Position numbers and translations under genes: made by a program
Shown here: piece by piece, positions 1 to 6,963 of the stretch
How the letters are laid out: every line of letters begins with the position of its first letter
Numbering within the stretch: position 1 is the first letter of the stretch
The notes under the pieces: generated by a model
What the model was told of the DNA's origin: nothing
Databases searched by the model: none
What the model saw: the letters and a program-made list of their open reading frames with translations, nothing else
Source of the DNA: Gammaproteobacteria bacterium
GTDB taxonomy: Bacteria > Pseudomonadota > Gammaproteobacteria > DAOWEP01
Length of the DNA: 18,521 bases
Reading direction: 5' to 3'
Assembly: GCA_030638455.1 (NCBI GenBank)
Contig: DAOWEP010000071.1
Coordinates: forward strand, 1-18,521

Positions 1-542
1 AGGCGAATATCTCTCCTGACTTTATATGCCTATCCAAGGGATTAACAGGTGGCTATCTGCCATTATCGGCCGTACTGACCACAGAAAATGTCTATCAGGC
101 CTTTTATGATGAATACACAAACCTGACTGCCTTCCTTCATTCACATAGCTATACTGGCAATGCGCTAGGTTGTGCAGCGGCACTGGCGACACTGGATATT
201 TTTGAACAGGACAACGTTATTGAAGCCAACAAGACGCTAATACAATGCATGAAAGAATCTACAGCGCATTTCAACGAACACCCGCATGTAGCTGAAGTTC
301 GACAGACCGGCATGATACTGGCGATTGAAATGGTAAAGGACAAGGCAACCAGAGAGCCACTCCCATGGAAAGAAAGGCGTGGACTAAAGGTCTACCAGCA
401 TGCATTAAAAAATGGTGTTTTACTGCGCCCGCTGGGTAATGTAATTTATTTCATGCCGCCTTATGTAGTTACGGAGGAGCAGATCAAACACATTGCAGAG
501 ATTGCCCATGAAGGCATAGACCTGGCAACATCTACCAAGTAA
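1..542 (+). CDS. bioA: Adenosylmethionine-8-amino-7-oxononanoate aminotransferase, C-terminal part
   Basis: This is the last 179 codons of BioA, open from the window edge (first full codon at base 3) to TAA at 540-542. BioA is a PLP-dependent class III aminotransferase that makes 7,8-diaminononanoate from S-adenosylmethionine and KAPA in cytosolic biotin synthesis. The segment LSKGLTGG holds the expected PLP-binding lysine (codon 36-38). It is followed by FLHSHSYTGNALGCAAALA and, near the end, GNVIYFMPPYV; all three are family signatures. The visible part is about 40% of a usual 425-430-residue BioA. It is followed after 86 bp by rsmE in the same direction, the bioA-rsmE pairing known from Pseudomonas. 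The internal ATG at 249 is not a start, because conserved sequence runs through it without interruption. Confidence 0.95.
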   Translation, partial: ANISPDFICLSKGLTGGYLPLSAVLTTENVYQAFYDEYTNLTAFLHSHSYTGNALGCAAALATLDIFEQDNVIEANKTLIQCMKESTAHFNEHPHVAEVRQTGMILAIEMVKDKATREPLPWKERRGLKVYQHALKNGVLLRPLGNVIYFMPPYVVTEEQIKHIAEIAHEGIDLATSTK

Positions 543-544
543 CA

Positions 545-558
545 AGTGTCTAGGCACT
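545..558. repeat. CTAG-centred near-palindrome in the bioA-rsmE gap
   Basis: AGTGTCTAGGCACT is palindromic except for one pair. It sits directly after the bioA stop codon, in an 86-bp gap that also contains two direct copies of AGTTACT (near 594 and 608). There is no T-run after it, so a classic terminator is not supported. A similar CTAG-centred palindrome occurs before proC. Confidence 0.4.
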
Positions 559-628
559 AGGAAAAATGTACACTATTCCAATTGTTATATACCAGTTACT
601 CGACACTAGTTACTAGAAACTGATTTCA

Positions 629-1363
629 ATGCATATACCCAGAATCCACATACCCAGCCAGCTTGATACCGGACAAACAATAACGCTGGATAAGGAGCCC
701 GCAAGCCACATAAGTCGTGTGCTTCGCATGAAGCCGGGAGATGCGCTGACTCTATTTAACGGTGGTGGCGGCGAATACAACGCCAGCATAACTAATATTG
801 AAAGACACGATGTAACGGTTCAAATTGAACAATTTACAGATAAGGATTGTGAATCCCCCATAAGAATATCACTCGTACAGGGAATCTCTCGTGGAGAACG
901 TATGGACTACACCATACAAAAAGCTGTTGAACTTGGGGTATATGAAATCATCCCTGTATTTACACAACGTGGTGTCGTACAGCTAAAAGGTGATCGTCTG
1001 CTAAAAAAGGAAAGGCACTGGCAGGCCGTTGCCATTAGCGCGTGCGAACAATGTGGACGCAATACAGTTCCGGTCGTGCATGCGCCCGAAACACTAAAAA
1101 ACTGGCTAGCCAAAGACAAGCTACAGCCAACCGCAATAGTGCTTGATCCACTGGCCACACAAAATATTAAACAGGCCTACTCAGGTGATACATCCATCAC
1201 TCTTCTGGCTGGGCCGGAAGGTGGGCTGTCAGAAAATGAAATGGAAATTGCCAGTGAACATGGGTTTACAGGAATCCAGTTAGGCCCAAGGGTGTTGCGT
1301 ACTGAAACTGCTGCACTTGCAGCCATTGCGGCACTGCAAACACTGTTTGGTGACTATCTGTAA
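629..1363 (+). CDS. rsmE: 16S rRNA (uracil-1498-N3)-methyltransferase
   Basis: The 244-residue product matches RsmE, which uses S-adenosylmethionine to methylate N3 of U1498 in the 30S decoding region. The N-terminal part (about residues 1-70) is the PUA-like RNA-binding domain, with SHISRVLRMKPGDALTLFNG typical of the family. The C-terminal part is the SPOUT methyltransferase knot: LVQGISRGERMDYTIQKAVELGV (interrupted here only by the family's normal variation), GPEGGLSENE at 195-204 and LGPRVLRTETA at 218-228, the cofactor-binding loops. The length is normal (E. coli RsmE has 243 residues). The ATG at 629 gives the expected N-terminus, although the sequence before it shows no clear Shine-Dalgarno. 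It lies downstream of bioA. Confidence 0.95.
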   Translation: MHIPRIHIPSQLDTGQTITLDKEPASHISRVLRMKPGDALTLFNGGGGEYNASITNIERHDVTVQIEQFTDKDCESPIRISLVQGISRGERMDYTIQKAVELGVYEIIPVFTQRGVVQLKGDRLLKKERHWQAVAISACEQCGRNTVPVVHAPETLKNWLAKDKLQPTAIVLDPLATQNIKQAYSGDTSITLLAGPEGGLSENEMEIASEHGFTGIQLGPRVLRTETAALAAIAALQTLFGDYL

Positions 1364-1492
1364 ACTGATAATCTGCATTAACTCTGGATTAATTTAGTGG
1401 TACGTGAACTTCTGGAGTTACCCTACAGCAGACCTTAGTGAATTTTTCTTGGTAGGCAGCAAAGCAGCGTAAGCGGACTTTCAACAAAGCAC

Positions 1493-1517
1493 AAAAAACC
1501 CCGCACGGTGGCGGGTT
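1493..1517 (-). terminator. Rho-independent terminator reading leftward
   Basis: Read on the minus strand, AACCCGC, a six-base loop and GCGGGGTT form a GC-rich hairpin (CCCGC 1500-1504 with GCGGG 1511-1515, plus flanking A-T pairs around one bulged base). It is followed immediately by a run of T (A1493-A1498 on the plus strand). It therefore ends transcripts moving left, toward rsmE. It lies 54 bp past the stop of the minus-strand ORF at 1571-1774. It may also be the surviving end of a longer minus-strand operon once present in this gap. Confidence 0.75.
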
Positions 1518-1570
1518 CAATAGTAATGCATTTGATTATTATTATGCTTTCTTGCGTTTGGCTAGTCCGA

Positions 1571-1774
1571 TTAAACCGATCCGGCATTATTTCTGCGATC
1601 ATAGCCTCTGCGCTCATAGCCAGAGCGGCGATCTATAGTCACCAAACGACCATCACTATCTGCAAATGGCAGTTTGAGTAAATGAAAGAGGATTTTATTT
1701 GATCTGCGGCTGATTTTAGTGCGGATTACGTGTGAAGCATTCTCTCTATCATCAACAATAAGTTCTATATCCAT
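1571..1774 (-). CDS. Small hypothetical protein with a repeated Arg-Arg motif
   Basis: A 67-codon ORF whose product I do not recognise. The first half is mixed, with a short hydrophobic piece (KILFHLLKLPF). The tail has three related units, IDRRSGY, ERRGY and DRRNN, giving a strongly basic C-terminus. There is no signal peptide or membrane segment. The reading frame is closed just upstream of the ATG (TAA at 1781-1783), so it is not the visible end of a longer ORF. The Shine-Dalgarno is weak (GGGTAA about 8 bases before the ATG). The best support for a real gene is the minus-strand terminator 54 bp beyond the stop. It stands in the gap between rsmE and the IS element, where P. aeruginosa carries chp genes, but I see no CheY, CheB or CheW features in it. 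Confidence 0.45.
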   Translation of the reverse strand: MDIELIVDDRENASHVIRTKISRRSNKILFHLLKLPFADSDGRLVTIDRRSGYERRGYDRRNNAGSV

Positions 1775-2064
1775 TAAACTTTACCCGAAATATTCTTTAA
1801 TTGAATTGTTTAATCGTTTTTATTATTTTTTATTTATCCATGCTAATTTCGTGCCAATACATTTATTAATATAATAATCAGTCATATAAAAAAATATGGT
1901 TATCCTTAATTGGGGAAAGTGTAAAAAATCCTGACACTTTTTGAATTTTATTATGACTTTTTTATCACCCATTTGGGGGATAAGGGCGGTTAGGTGGGCT
2001 TGCCTTAACGTCTGCTTTTAGTATTAACCAGAAGTTAAACAGAAAACCATGAATGGCCGCTCAT
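1775..2064. other. AT-rich non-coding stretch with three inverted repeats
   Basis: I find no convincing gene here. Three inverted repeats follow each other. AAAGTGT at 1916-1922 pairs with ACACTTT at 1934-1940 and is followed by a T-rich run, so it could be a weak plus-strand terminator or a dyad operator. TTATCACCC at 1962-1970 pairs with GGGGGATAA at 1975-1983 across a four-base loop, with one mismatch. TTAACGTCTG at 2005-2014 pairs with CAGAAGTTAA at 2029-2038, with one mismatch. The first part (1780-1900) is strongly AT-rich. The stretch ends at the left end of the IS30 element. Confidence 0.5.
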
Positions 2065-3288
2065 GGCTGCGAGTTCAATCGGTCGACGCAACACTTTAAT
2101 CTTACAATAAAAAGATGGAGTGTTGGGCATGAAATACAGAACTCGAATTTATTACACTGAAGAACAGAAATCCCAGATGTGGGATCGATGGCAACAAGGT
2201 GAGTCATTGCATACTATTGCACGACTCTTTGATAGAGGTCACGGGTATATTGTCGAGAAGCGGTGGCATTCGACCCAAACAACGAACACGCGCTCGACTA
2301 TCGTTAACACTTTCAGAGCGAGAAGACATTTCTAGAGGCATTTCAGCCGGGTTATCAATGCGAGCGATTGCTGCTCAGCTAGGACGCTCTCCCTCAACAG
2401 TCAGTCGTGAAATTGCTCGTAATGGCGGTTATTATGACTACAGAGCGTCAAGAGCAGAGCAAGCGGCTTGGAACCGTGCTCAACGTCCCAAGCGTTGTAA
2501 GTTAGCTTGCCATAAACCATTGCGTCGAATCGTTGCGAAAAAGCTCCAGTCACAATGGTCGCCACAACAAATAGCGGGTTGGCTAAAGCGAGAATATCCT
2601 GGAAACGAGGATCAGCACGTGTCACATGAGACCATTTATAAAACCTTATTTATTCAGTCTCGTGGGGCACTAAAGCAAGAATTGCTGCAATGCCTTAGAT
2701 CAAAACGTGTTATGCGTCGCGGTAAAACATCAAGTCTAAAAGGACAAGGACTCGGCAAAATACCAACCGCCGTATCCATCAGTGAGCGGCCAGCATCGGT
2801 TGAAGACAGAGCTGTACCGGGCCATTGGGAAGGCGATCTCATTGCGGGTTCCAATAATACTTTTATCGCAACGTTGGTCGAGCGACATACACGTTATGTC
2901 ATGTTGGCAAAAATCGATAATAAAAATACGCAAACGGTTATCTCAGCACTGATCAAGCAGTCAAGGAAATTGCCCAATGAGCTTTATAAGTCATTAACCT
3001 GGGATAGAGGCTCTGAGCTTACCGATCATCAACGATTTACCCTGGCGACAGACATCAAGGTCTATTTCTGTGATCCACAAAGTCCCTGGCAACGTGGATC
3101 TAATGAAAATACTAACAGATTACTTAGACAGTATTTTCCAAAGGGTACTGATTTATCTGTACACTCTCAATCTAAGCTCAGTGCAGTGGCTCGACAGTTA
3201 AACGAACGGCCAAGAAAAACATTAGACTATGAGACACCAGCAGAGAGATTTAGTGCATGCGTTGCATCGATCGGTTGAATCCGCAGCC
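2065..3288 (+). mobile_element. IS30-family insertion sequence with 28-bp inverted ends
   Basis: The ends are 28-bp imperfect inverted repeats at 2065-2092 and 3261-3288. Both begin GGCTGCG when read inward, and they match at 23 of 28 positions. Between them lies one IS30-type transposase reading rightward, whose stop codon falls inside the right end, as is common in this family. The length is 1224 bp. Bases outside the two ends (CAT on the left, TAG on the right) do not form the 2-3-bp target duplication typical of IS30. Either the copy is old, or a rearrangement joined unlike flanks. It ends 31 bp from the 3' end of the pilK-like gene. Confidence 0.85.
2129..3278 (+). pseudogene. IS30-family transposase, frameshifted
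   Basis: The enzyme would cut and join IS ends with a DDE active site. Translation starts at ATG 2129, eight bases after GGAG (2117-2120), and reads MKYRTRIYYTEEQKSQMWDR onward to LFDRGH at 2242. The family sequence then resumes in another frame at 2244 (GILSRSGGIRP) and continues to 3278. About four codons are missing at the joint, which fits an 11-base net deletion. The joint lies in the N-terminal helix-turn-helix region. The rest is intact, including a second helix-turn-helix (IAAQLGRSPSTVSREI) and the catalytic Asp (2835-2837), Asp (3003-3005) and Glu (3105-3107), in HWEGDL, LTWDRG and SNENTN. An in-frame start for the second part alone (2199) would give a protein lacking the first DNA-binding helices, so I call it inactive. 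Confidence 0.85.
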
Positions 3289-3319
3289 TAGCACCGGAAG
3301 TTCATTGGTATCACTATTG

Positions 3320-4204
3320 TTATTCTTTGCAACGCTTATAAGCCAACGTATGATTACAACTAACCTTCTCCATCAACGGATGCTTCCACCCTGTTAGCTC
3401 ACCTGAACCCAGTATTAGCAGCCCCCCCGTTTGCAGGTGCTCTACCAGATTACCTGCTATCTCTTCTCGCCTTTCACGGTCAAAATAGATCAGCAGGTTC
3501 TGGCAGTAAATAATGTCCATGTTTCCAACTGGTTCATGGCCAATCTCTTCTATATTCATTCGTGCAAAACATACCTTCTGGCGCAGGCGGTCACAAACCC
3601 TGTATCGACCATCTTCCACTTCTTCAAAATACTGTTGCATGTGAGCATTATCAAGATCGTTTATCCCTTTCTCTTTATAGAAAGCTTCCCTCCCATAAAC
3701 CAGAGCGGCCTGACAGATATCCGTTGCCGTAACACCAAAGTGGCTTTCTTCACTTCTGGAAGCAAGTGCCTGATCGATTACAATCGCAAGGGTATAGACC
3801 TCTTCACCTGTTGAGCAGGCAACGCTCCATGCCTGAATATTAATGCTTCCGTCCTCTCCCGGACATTTTGATTCTACGGTTTCTTTAACCAGATCAAGTG
3901 ATGAGGGGCACCTGAAGAAGCGGGTTTCATTTACGATAATGCGATCTACCAGTATGGTCCATTCCCTTAAGCCATTGATGCCGCATTTAATCTGCTCATA
4001 ATATTCCTGATAGGAAGCACACCCTATTTCCTTCATTCTCATTACCAGATTGGTAATGAGAAAGGATTTACGTGTTGGTGGAAATACTTTACCGGTTCGT
4101 TCCTCGATCAGGTCTACCCATTGCCTGAATTGTGGCTCATCCATTTCTGGCAAAATTTCACCCTGCACGCTGGTATTACGCAAGATTTGTTGTTGGGTCT
4201 TCAA
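3320..4204 (-). CDS. pilK: CheR-type chemoreceptor methyltransferase, PilK-like
   Basis: CheR enzymes methylate glutamates of chemoreceptors using S-adenosylmethionine; PilK is the version in the type IV pilus (Pil-Chp) system. The N-terminal helical domain (about residues 20-95) has PilK-like FRQWVDLIEERTG and ends in NETRFFR (92-98). The cofactor site is ACSTGEEVY (129-137), where CheR more often has ACSTGEEPY. The late motif is IIYCQNLLIYF (231-241), with Gln where most CheR proteins have Arg. There is no pentapeptide-binding tail. The length, 294, is close to Pseudomonas PilK. The start is TTG at 4204, supported by GAGGA six bases upstream. The gene is divergent from gshB, but pilG, pilH, pilI, pilJ and chpA, its usual neighbours, are absent. 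The CheR call is firm; the PilK assignment rests on length, N-terminus and locus. Confidence 0.85.
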   Translation of the reverse strand: MKTQQQILRNTSVQGEILPEMDEPQFRQWVDLIEERTGKVFPPTRKSFLITNLVMRMKEIGCASYQEYYEQIKCGINGLREWTILVDRIIVNETRFFRCPSSLDLVKETVESKCPGEDGSINIQAWSVACSTGEEVYTLAIVIDQALASRSEESHFGVTATDICQAALVYGREAFYKEKGINDLDNAHMQQYFEEVEDGRYRVCDRLRQKVCFARMNIEEIGHEPVGNMDIIYCQNLLIYFDRERREEIAGNLVEHLQTGGLLILGSGELTGWKHPLMEKVSCNHTLAYKRCKE

Positions 4205-4514
4205 ATCTGTTCCTCGCCGTCTTGTTCGGGAAAATTATAATGCGCTTCAAACAATTACCCTGATAATATCGGCTATTCAGCACTAAAACTTAAGGTTATT
4301 CGCCGGATTACAATATTTTTGATAATGGCTACTGACCATAGAATATTATTTATAATTAATAACTTACAACCCTATTGGCTATATCATACGGACATCAGGA
4401 ACCAGGTATGGGGGACGGGTAGCATTCGACTCACTTTTGGGTTCAAATGAAATTCTGACTCTATGTGATTTATAATCAGAGACTTAATCCCAACTTTCAC
4501 AAGCGTAATCTTTA
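4205..4514. promoter_or_regulatory. Divergent intergenic region between pilK-like gene and gshB
   Basis: 310 bp without a convincing gene. A consensus TATAAT at 4471-4476 lies 38 bp before the gshB ATG and is a candidate -10 for it, although I see no good -35 at 16-18 bp. On the minus strand, TATAAT (complement of 4234-4239) lies about 30 bp before the pilK-like start and could serve that gene, again with a poor -35. In P. aeruginosa the pilGHIJ genes would begin here; no remnant of them is visible. Confidence 0.4.
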
Positions 4515-5462
4515 ATGAGCATCAAACTAGGCATCGTAATGGATCCGATTGGCTCCATTTCAACATACAAGGACAGCAGTTTTGCCATGTTACTGGAGGC
4601 CCAGCACCGCAACTGGAGCCTGCACTATATGGAAATGAAGGACCTTTTCCTGAGAGATGGCGAGGCCTGTGCAAATACCAGCGCACTACAGGTATGTGAC
4701 AGCACCCATGATTGGTATGAACTTGAACCATCCGTGACAACACCTCTCGGTGAGCTGGATGTGATCCTGATGCGCAAGGATCCACCATTTGATACGGAGT
4801 ACATTTATGCCACTTATATTTTGCAGCGCGCGGAAGAAGCTGGTGCCCTCATCATTAATAGCCCGCAGGGTCTGAGAGATGCGAATGAAAAAATGTTCAC
4901 AGCCTGGTTTCCGCAATGCTGTGCGCCCTGCCTGATCAGCCGCAACCATCATCAAATTACTGATTTCCTGAAAGAACAACACGACATTATTATCAAGCCG
5001 CTCGGTGGAATGGGTGGAGTATCTATATTCCGAATACGCGAAGACGACCCTAACATTAATGTCATTATCGAAACGCTCACACATAACGGCGAGCAGTTTG
5101 CAATGGCCCAGAAATACATCCCCGAAATTGTTCACGGCGATAAGCGCATACTACTTGTTGATGGCAAGCCCATACCCTACGCACTGGCCAGGATACCCGC
5201 GAAAGGTGAAACAAGAGGCAATCTGGCTGCCGGCGGTCAGGGCAAAGGAATTGATCTGACCGAAAGGGATTACTGGATATGCGAACAGGTAGCTCCTGTC
5301 CTGAAAGAAAAAGGGCTGGTTTTTGTTGGTATTGATGTAATTGGTGACTACCTGACCGAAGTTAATGTCACCAGCCCTACCTGTATCCGGGAACTGGATA
5401 AGCTTTACGAAATCAATATTGCCGGGCAACTGATGGATTGCATTGAGACAAAATTAAAATGA
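4515..5462 (+). CDS. gshB: Glutathione synthetase
   Basis: The 315-residue product is a full-length GshB (E. coli, 316), the ATP-grasp enzyme that adds glycine to gamma-glutamylcysteine in the cytosol. The N-terminal substrate domain starts KLGIVMDPIGSISTYKDSSF, with the conserved MDPI. MRKDPPFDTEYIYATYIL follows near residue 87, then NSPQGLRDANEKMF. The ATP-grasp core has IIKPLGGMGGVSIFRI and the end of the domain has GIDVIGDYLTEVNVTSPTCI, whose Glu and Asn coordinate magnesium. The ATG at 4515 matches the family N-terminus; the Shine-Dalgarno is poor. The stop overlaps the start of apbE by four bases (ATGA), so the two are translationally coupled. Confidence 0.97.
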   Translation: MSIKLGIVMDPIGSISTYKDSSFAMLLEAQHRNWSLHYMEMKDLFLRDGEACANTSALQVCDSTHDWYELEPSVTTPLGELDVILMRKDPPFDTEYIYATYILQRAEEAGALIINSPQGLRDANEKMFTAWFPQCCAPCLISRNHHQITDFLKEQHDIIIKPLGGMGGVSIFRIREDDPNINVIIETLTHNGEQFAMAQKYIPEIVHGDKRILLVDGKPIPYALARIPAKGETRGNLAAGGQGKGIDLTERDYWICEQVAPVLKEKGLVFVGIDVIGDYLTEVNVTSPTCIRELDKLYEINIAGQLMDCIETKLK

Positions 5463-6556
5463 CCCCACTGCCCTTCTCAGGCCGGCTTTTTACAACAGTA
5501 CGACAACATACAATAGTGCAACAACTCTCTGTATTGCTACTCTGCCTTTTCCTTTCAGTACTTTCTGCTTGTGACAGAAAGGAACCTGTACATCACAGTC
5601 GCTTTCTGGGTTTTGGAACCATCATTGAAATCACCATTTATGGAACTGACCACGAACGTGCTCAGCAGGCAATAGATGATATTGAGAATGACATTGCGAT
5701 TATGCATAGAACCTGGCATCCCAGAGAAAAAAATGCGTTACGCAGGATGAATAACTTATTTCAAACCACGGAATGGTTTAGCGCGGCGCCCTCTGTACGC
5801 CCTCTTATACTCAAGTCAATCAAACTATCTCAGACCAGCCAGCATCTGTTTAACCCGGCCATAGGTAAACTCATTGAGCTCTGGGGGTTTAGTCAGGATG
5901 AACGGCCTGTTAATGAGCCACCATCTGAACAAAAAATTTCAGCGCTGGTCCGCAAACAACCACGAATGTCTGATATCAAACTAAAGGGCATTACTATGCG
6001 CAGCACCAATCCAGACCTGAAGCTGGACTTTGGAGCCATTGCCAAGGGTTACGCCATAGACAAAAATATTGAGCGTCTGCGAAAGCTTAATATAAATAAT
6101 GCCATTATCAATGCAGGCGGTGATCTCAGGGCCATCGGCAAGCATGGCGAAAGGCCATGGGTAATAGGGATTCGTGACCCACGCAATGAAGGCGTGTTTG
6201 CATCATTAAAAATTCAGGAAGATGAAAGCGTGTTTACCTCTGGCGACTATGAAAGGTACTTTGAATATCAGGGCAAGCGTTATCATCATATTATTGACCC
6301 ACGCACTGGCTCCCCCGCCGAGGAAACCTTGTCAGTTACTGTGATTCATTCAGATGCCGCCACTGCAGATGCTGCAAGTACCGCACTCTTTATAGCGGGG
6401 AAAGACTACTGGCATGAAATAGCCAAAAATATGGGTATTAAGTATGTCATGCTGATCGACTCAGAGGGTACTGTTCATATAAATCCAGCGATGAGAGCAC
6501 GTATACATTTTGAATCTGAAAAACCCCCTACAATTAACTTGAGTGAACCTCTGTAA
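5459..6556 (+). CDS. apbE: FAD:protein FMN transferase, lipoprotein
   Basis: ApbE moves FMN from FAD to a Ser or Thr of exported flavoproteins such as NqrC, RnfG and FMN-bind-domain proteins. The 365-residue product begins with a lipoprotein signal: hydrophobic residues 23-37 and lipobox LSAC with Cys38, so it should be anchored on the periplasmic side. Family motifs are FGTIIEITIYG (52-62), DFGAIAKGYAID (190-201), INAGGDLRAIG (217-227), HHIIDPRTGSPA (276-287) and the metal-site segment SDAATADAASTA (298-309). The ATG overlaps the gshB stop codon. It is followed by a NusG-II protein and a Gx-transporter-family protein in the same direction, with gaps of 24 and 5 bp, which looks like one operon. 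No flavinylation target (FMN-bind or NqrC/RnfG domain) is in the window. Confidence 0.95.
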   Translation: MTPLPFSGRLFTTVRQHTIVQQLSVLLLCLFLSVLSACDRKEPVHHSRFLGFGTIIEITIYGTDHERAQQAIDDIENDIAIMHRTWHPREKNALRRMNNLFQTTEWFSAAPSVRPLILKSIKLSQTSQHLFNPAIGKLIELWGFSQDERPVNEPPSEQKISALVRKQPRMSDIKLKGITMRSTNPDLKLDFGAIAKGYAIDKNIERLRKLNINNAIINAGGDLRAIGKHGERPWVIGIRDPRNEGVFASLKIQEDESVFTSGDYERYFEYQGKRYHHIIDPRTGSPAEETLSVTVIHSDAATADAASTALFIAGKDYWHEIAKNMGIKYVMLIDSEGTVHINPAMRARIHFESEKPPTINLSEPL

Positions 6557-6580
6557 CAGAAAAAACCTGCAACTATATTG

Positions 6581-6958
6581 ATGAGTAAAATGGGAAAGCT
6601 ATTAACAACTGCTGACAAGGTACTCTTATCCTGCACAGTACTACTGTTGCCGTTTTTGTATTTCAGCGCCTGGTCTCAGGACCTGCAGGCAGACTCCGTA
6701 AAGATCTGGTCATCCAGTCAGGGGTTTCAAACATTCACATTAAACCAGAAACAGAAAATTCTTATCGATGGCGCTCATGGAAAAAGTGTATTCGAGATAC
6801 AGAATGGAAAAATCAGGTTCGTTGATAGTAAATGCACAAACAAGATTTGCGTTCGCGCAGGATGGCTTTCCCACGCAGGGGCATTTGCTGCCTGCCTGCC
6901 GAACAATGTGAGTATGGAAATTACAGGGACAACAGGGTATGACAGTATCAACTTCTGA
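6581..6958 (+). CDS. NusG domain II-containing membrane-anchored protein (EetA-like)
   Basis: The 125-residue product has an N-terminal hydrophobic anchor (about residues 13-31) and then an exported small beta domain of the NusG_II family (not the transcription factor NusG). The diagnostic segment is CTNKICVRAGWLSHAG followed by CLPN, giving cysteines 85, 90 and 105; homologues usually read C-x4-C-x14-C-LPN. These proteins occur next to Gx-transporter-family genes, and in Gram-positive extracellular electron transfer loci the corresponding gene is, as I recall, eetA. Its biochemical role is not known. I chose ATG 6581; TTG 6578 and ATG 6590 are alternatives, and no clear Shine-Dalgarno separates them. 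It lies between apbE and the Gx gene. Confidence 0.85.
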   Translation: MSKMGKLLTTADKVLLSCTVLLLPFLYFSAWSQDLQADSVKIWSSSQGFQTFTLNQKQKILIDGAHGKSVFEIQNGKIRFVDSKCTNKICVRAGWLSHAGAFAACLPNNVSMEITGTTGYDSINF

Positions 6959-6963
6959 AGATT

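Noticed and set aside
1435..1617. 60-codon minus-strand ORF overlapping the small hypothetical gene
   Set aside because: It runs through the terminator hairpin and has no recognisable content.
1916..1940. Dyad as a known regulator site, for example of the kind suspected upstream of PEP-CTERM genes
   Set aside because: I cannot recall the consensus reliably, and no PEP-CTERM gene follows; kept only as an unassigned inverted repeat.
1989..2040. Possible integron attC-like core sites (GTTAGGT, GTTAAAC)
   Set aside because: The matching upstream core and the paired inner boxes are not present at proper spacing, and there is no integrase or cassette array.
3431..3814. 127-codon plus-strand ORF antisense to the pilK-like gene
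   Set aside because: The CheR motifs are on the other strand; this frame has no recognisable features.
4686..5135. 149-codon minus-strand ORF inside gshB
   Set aside because: It is fully antisense to the conserved GshB core, and no homology is recognised.
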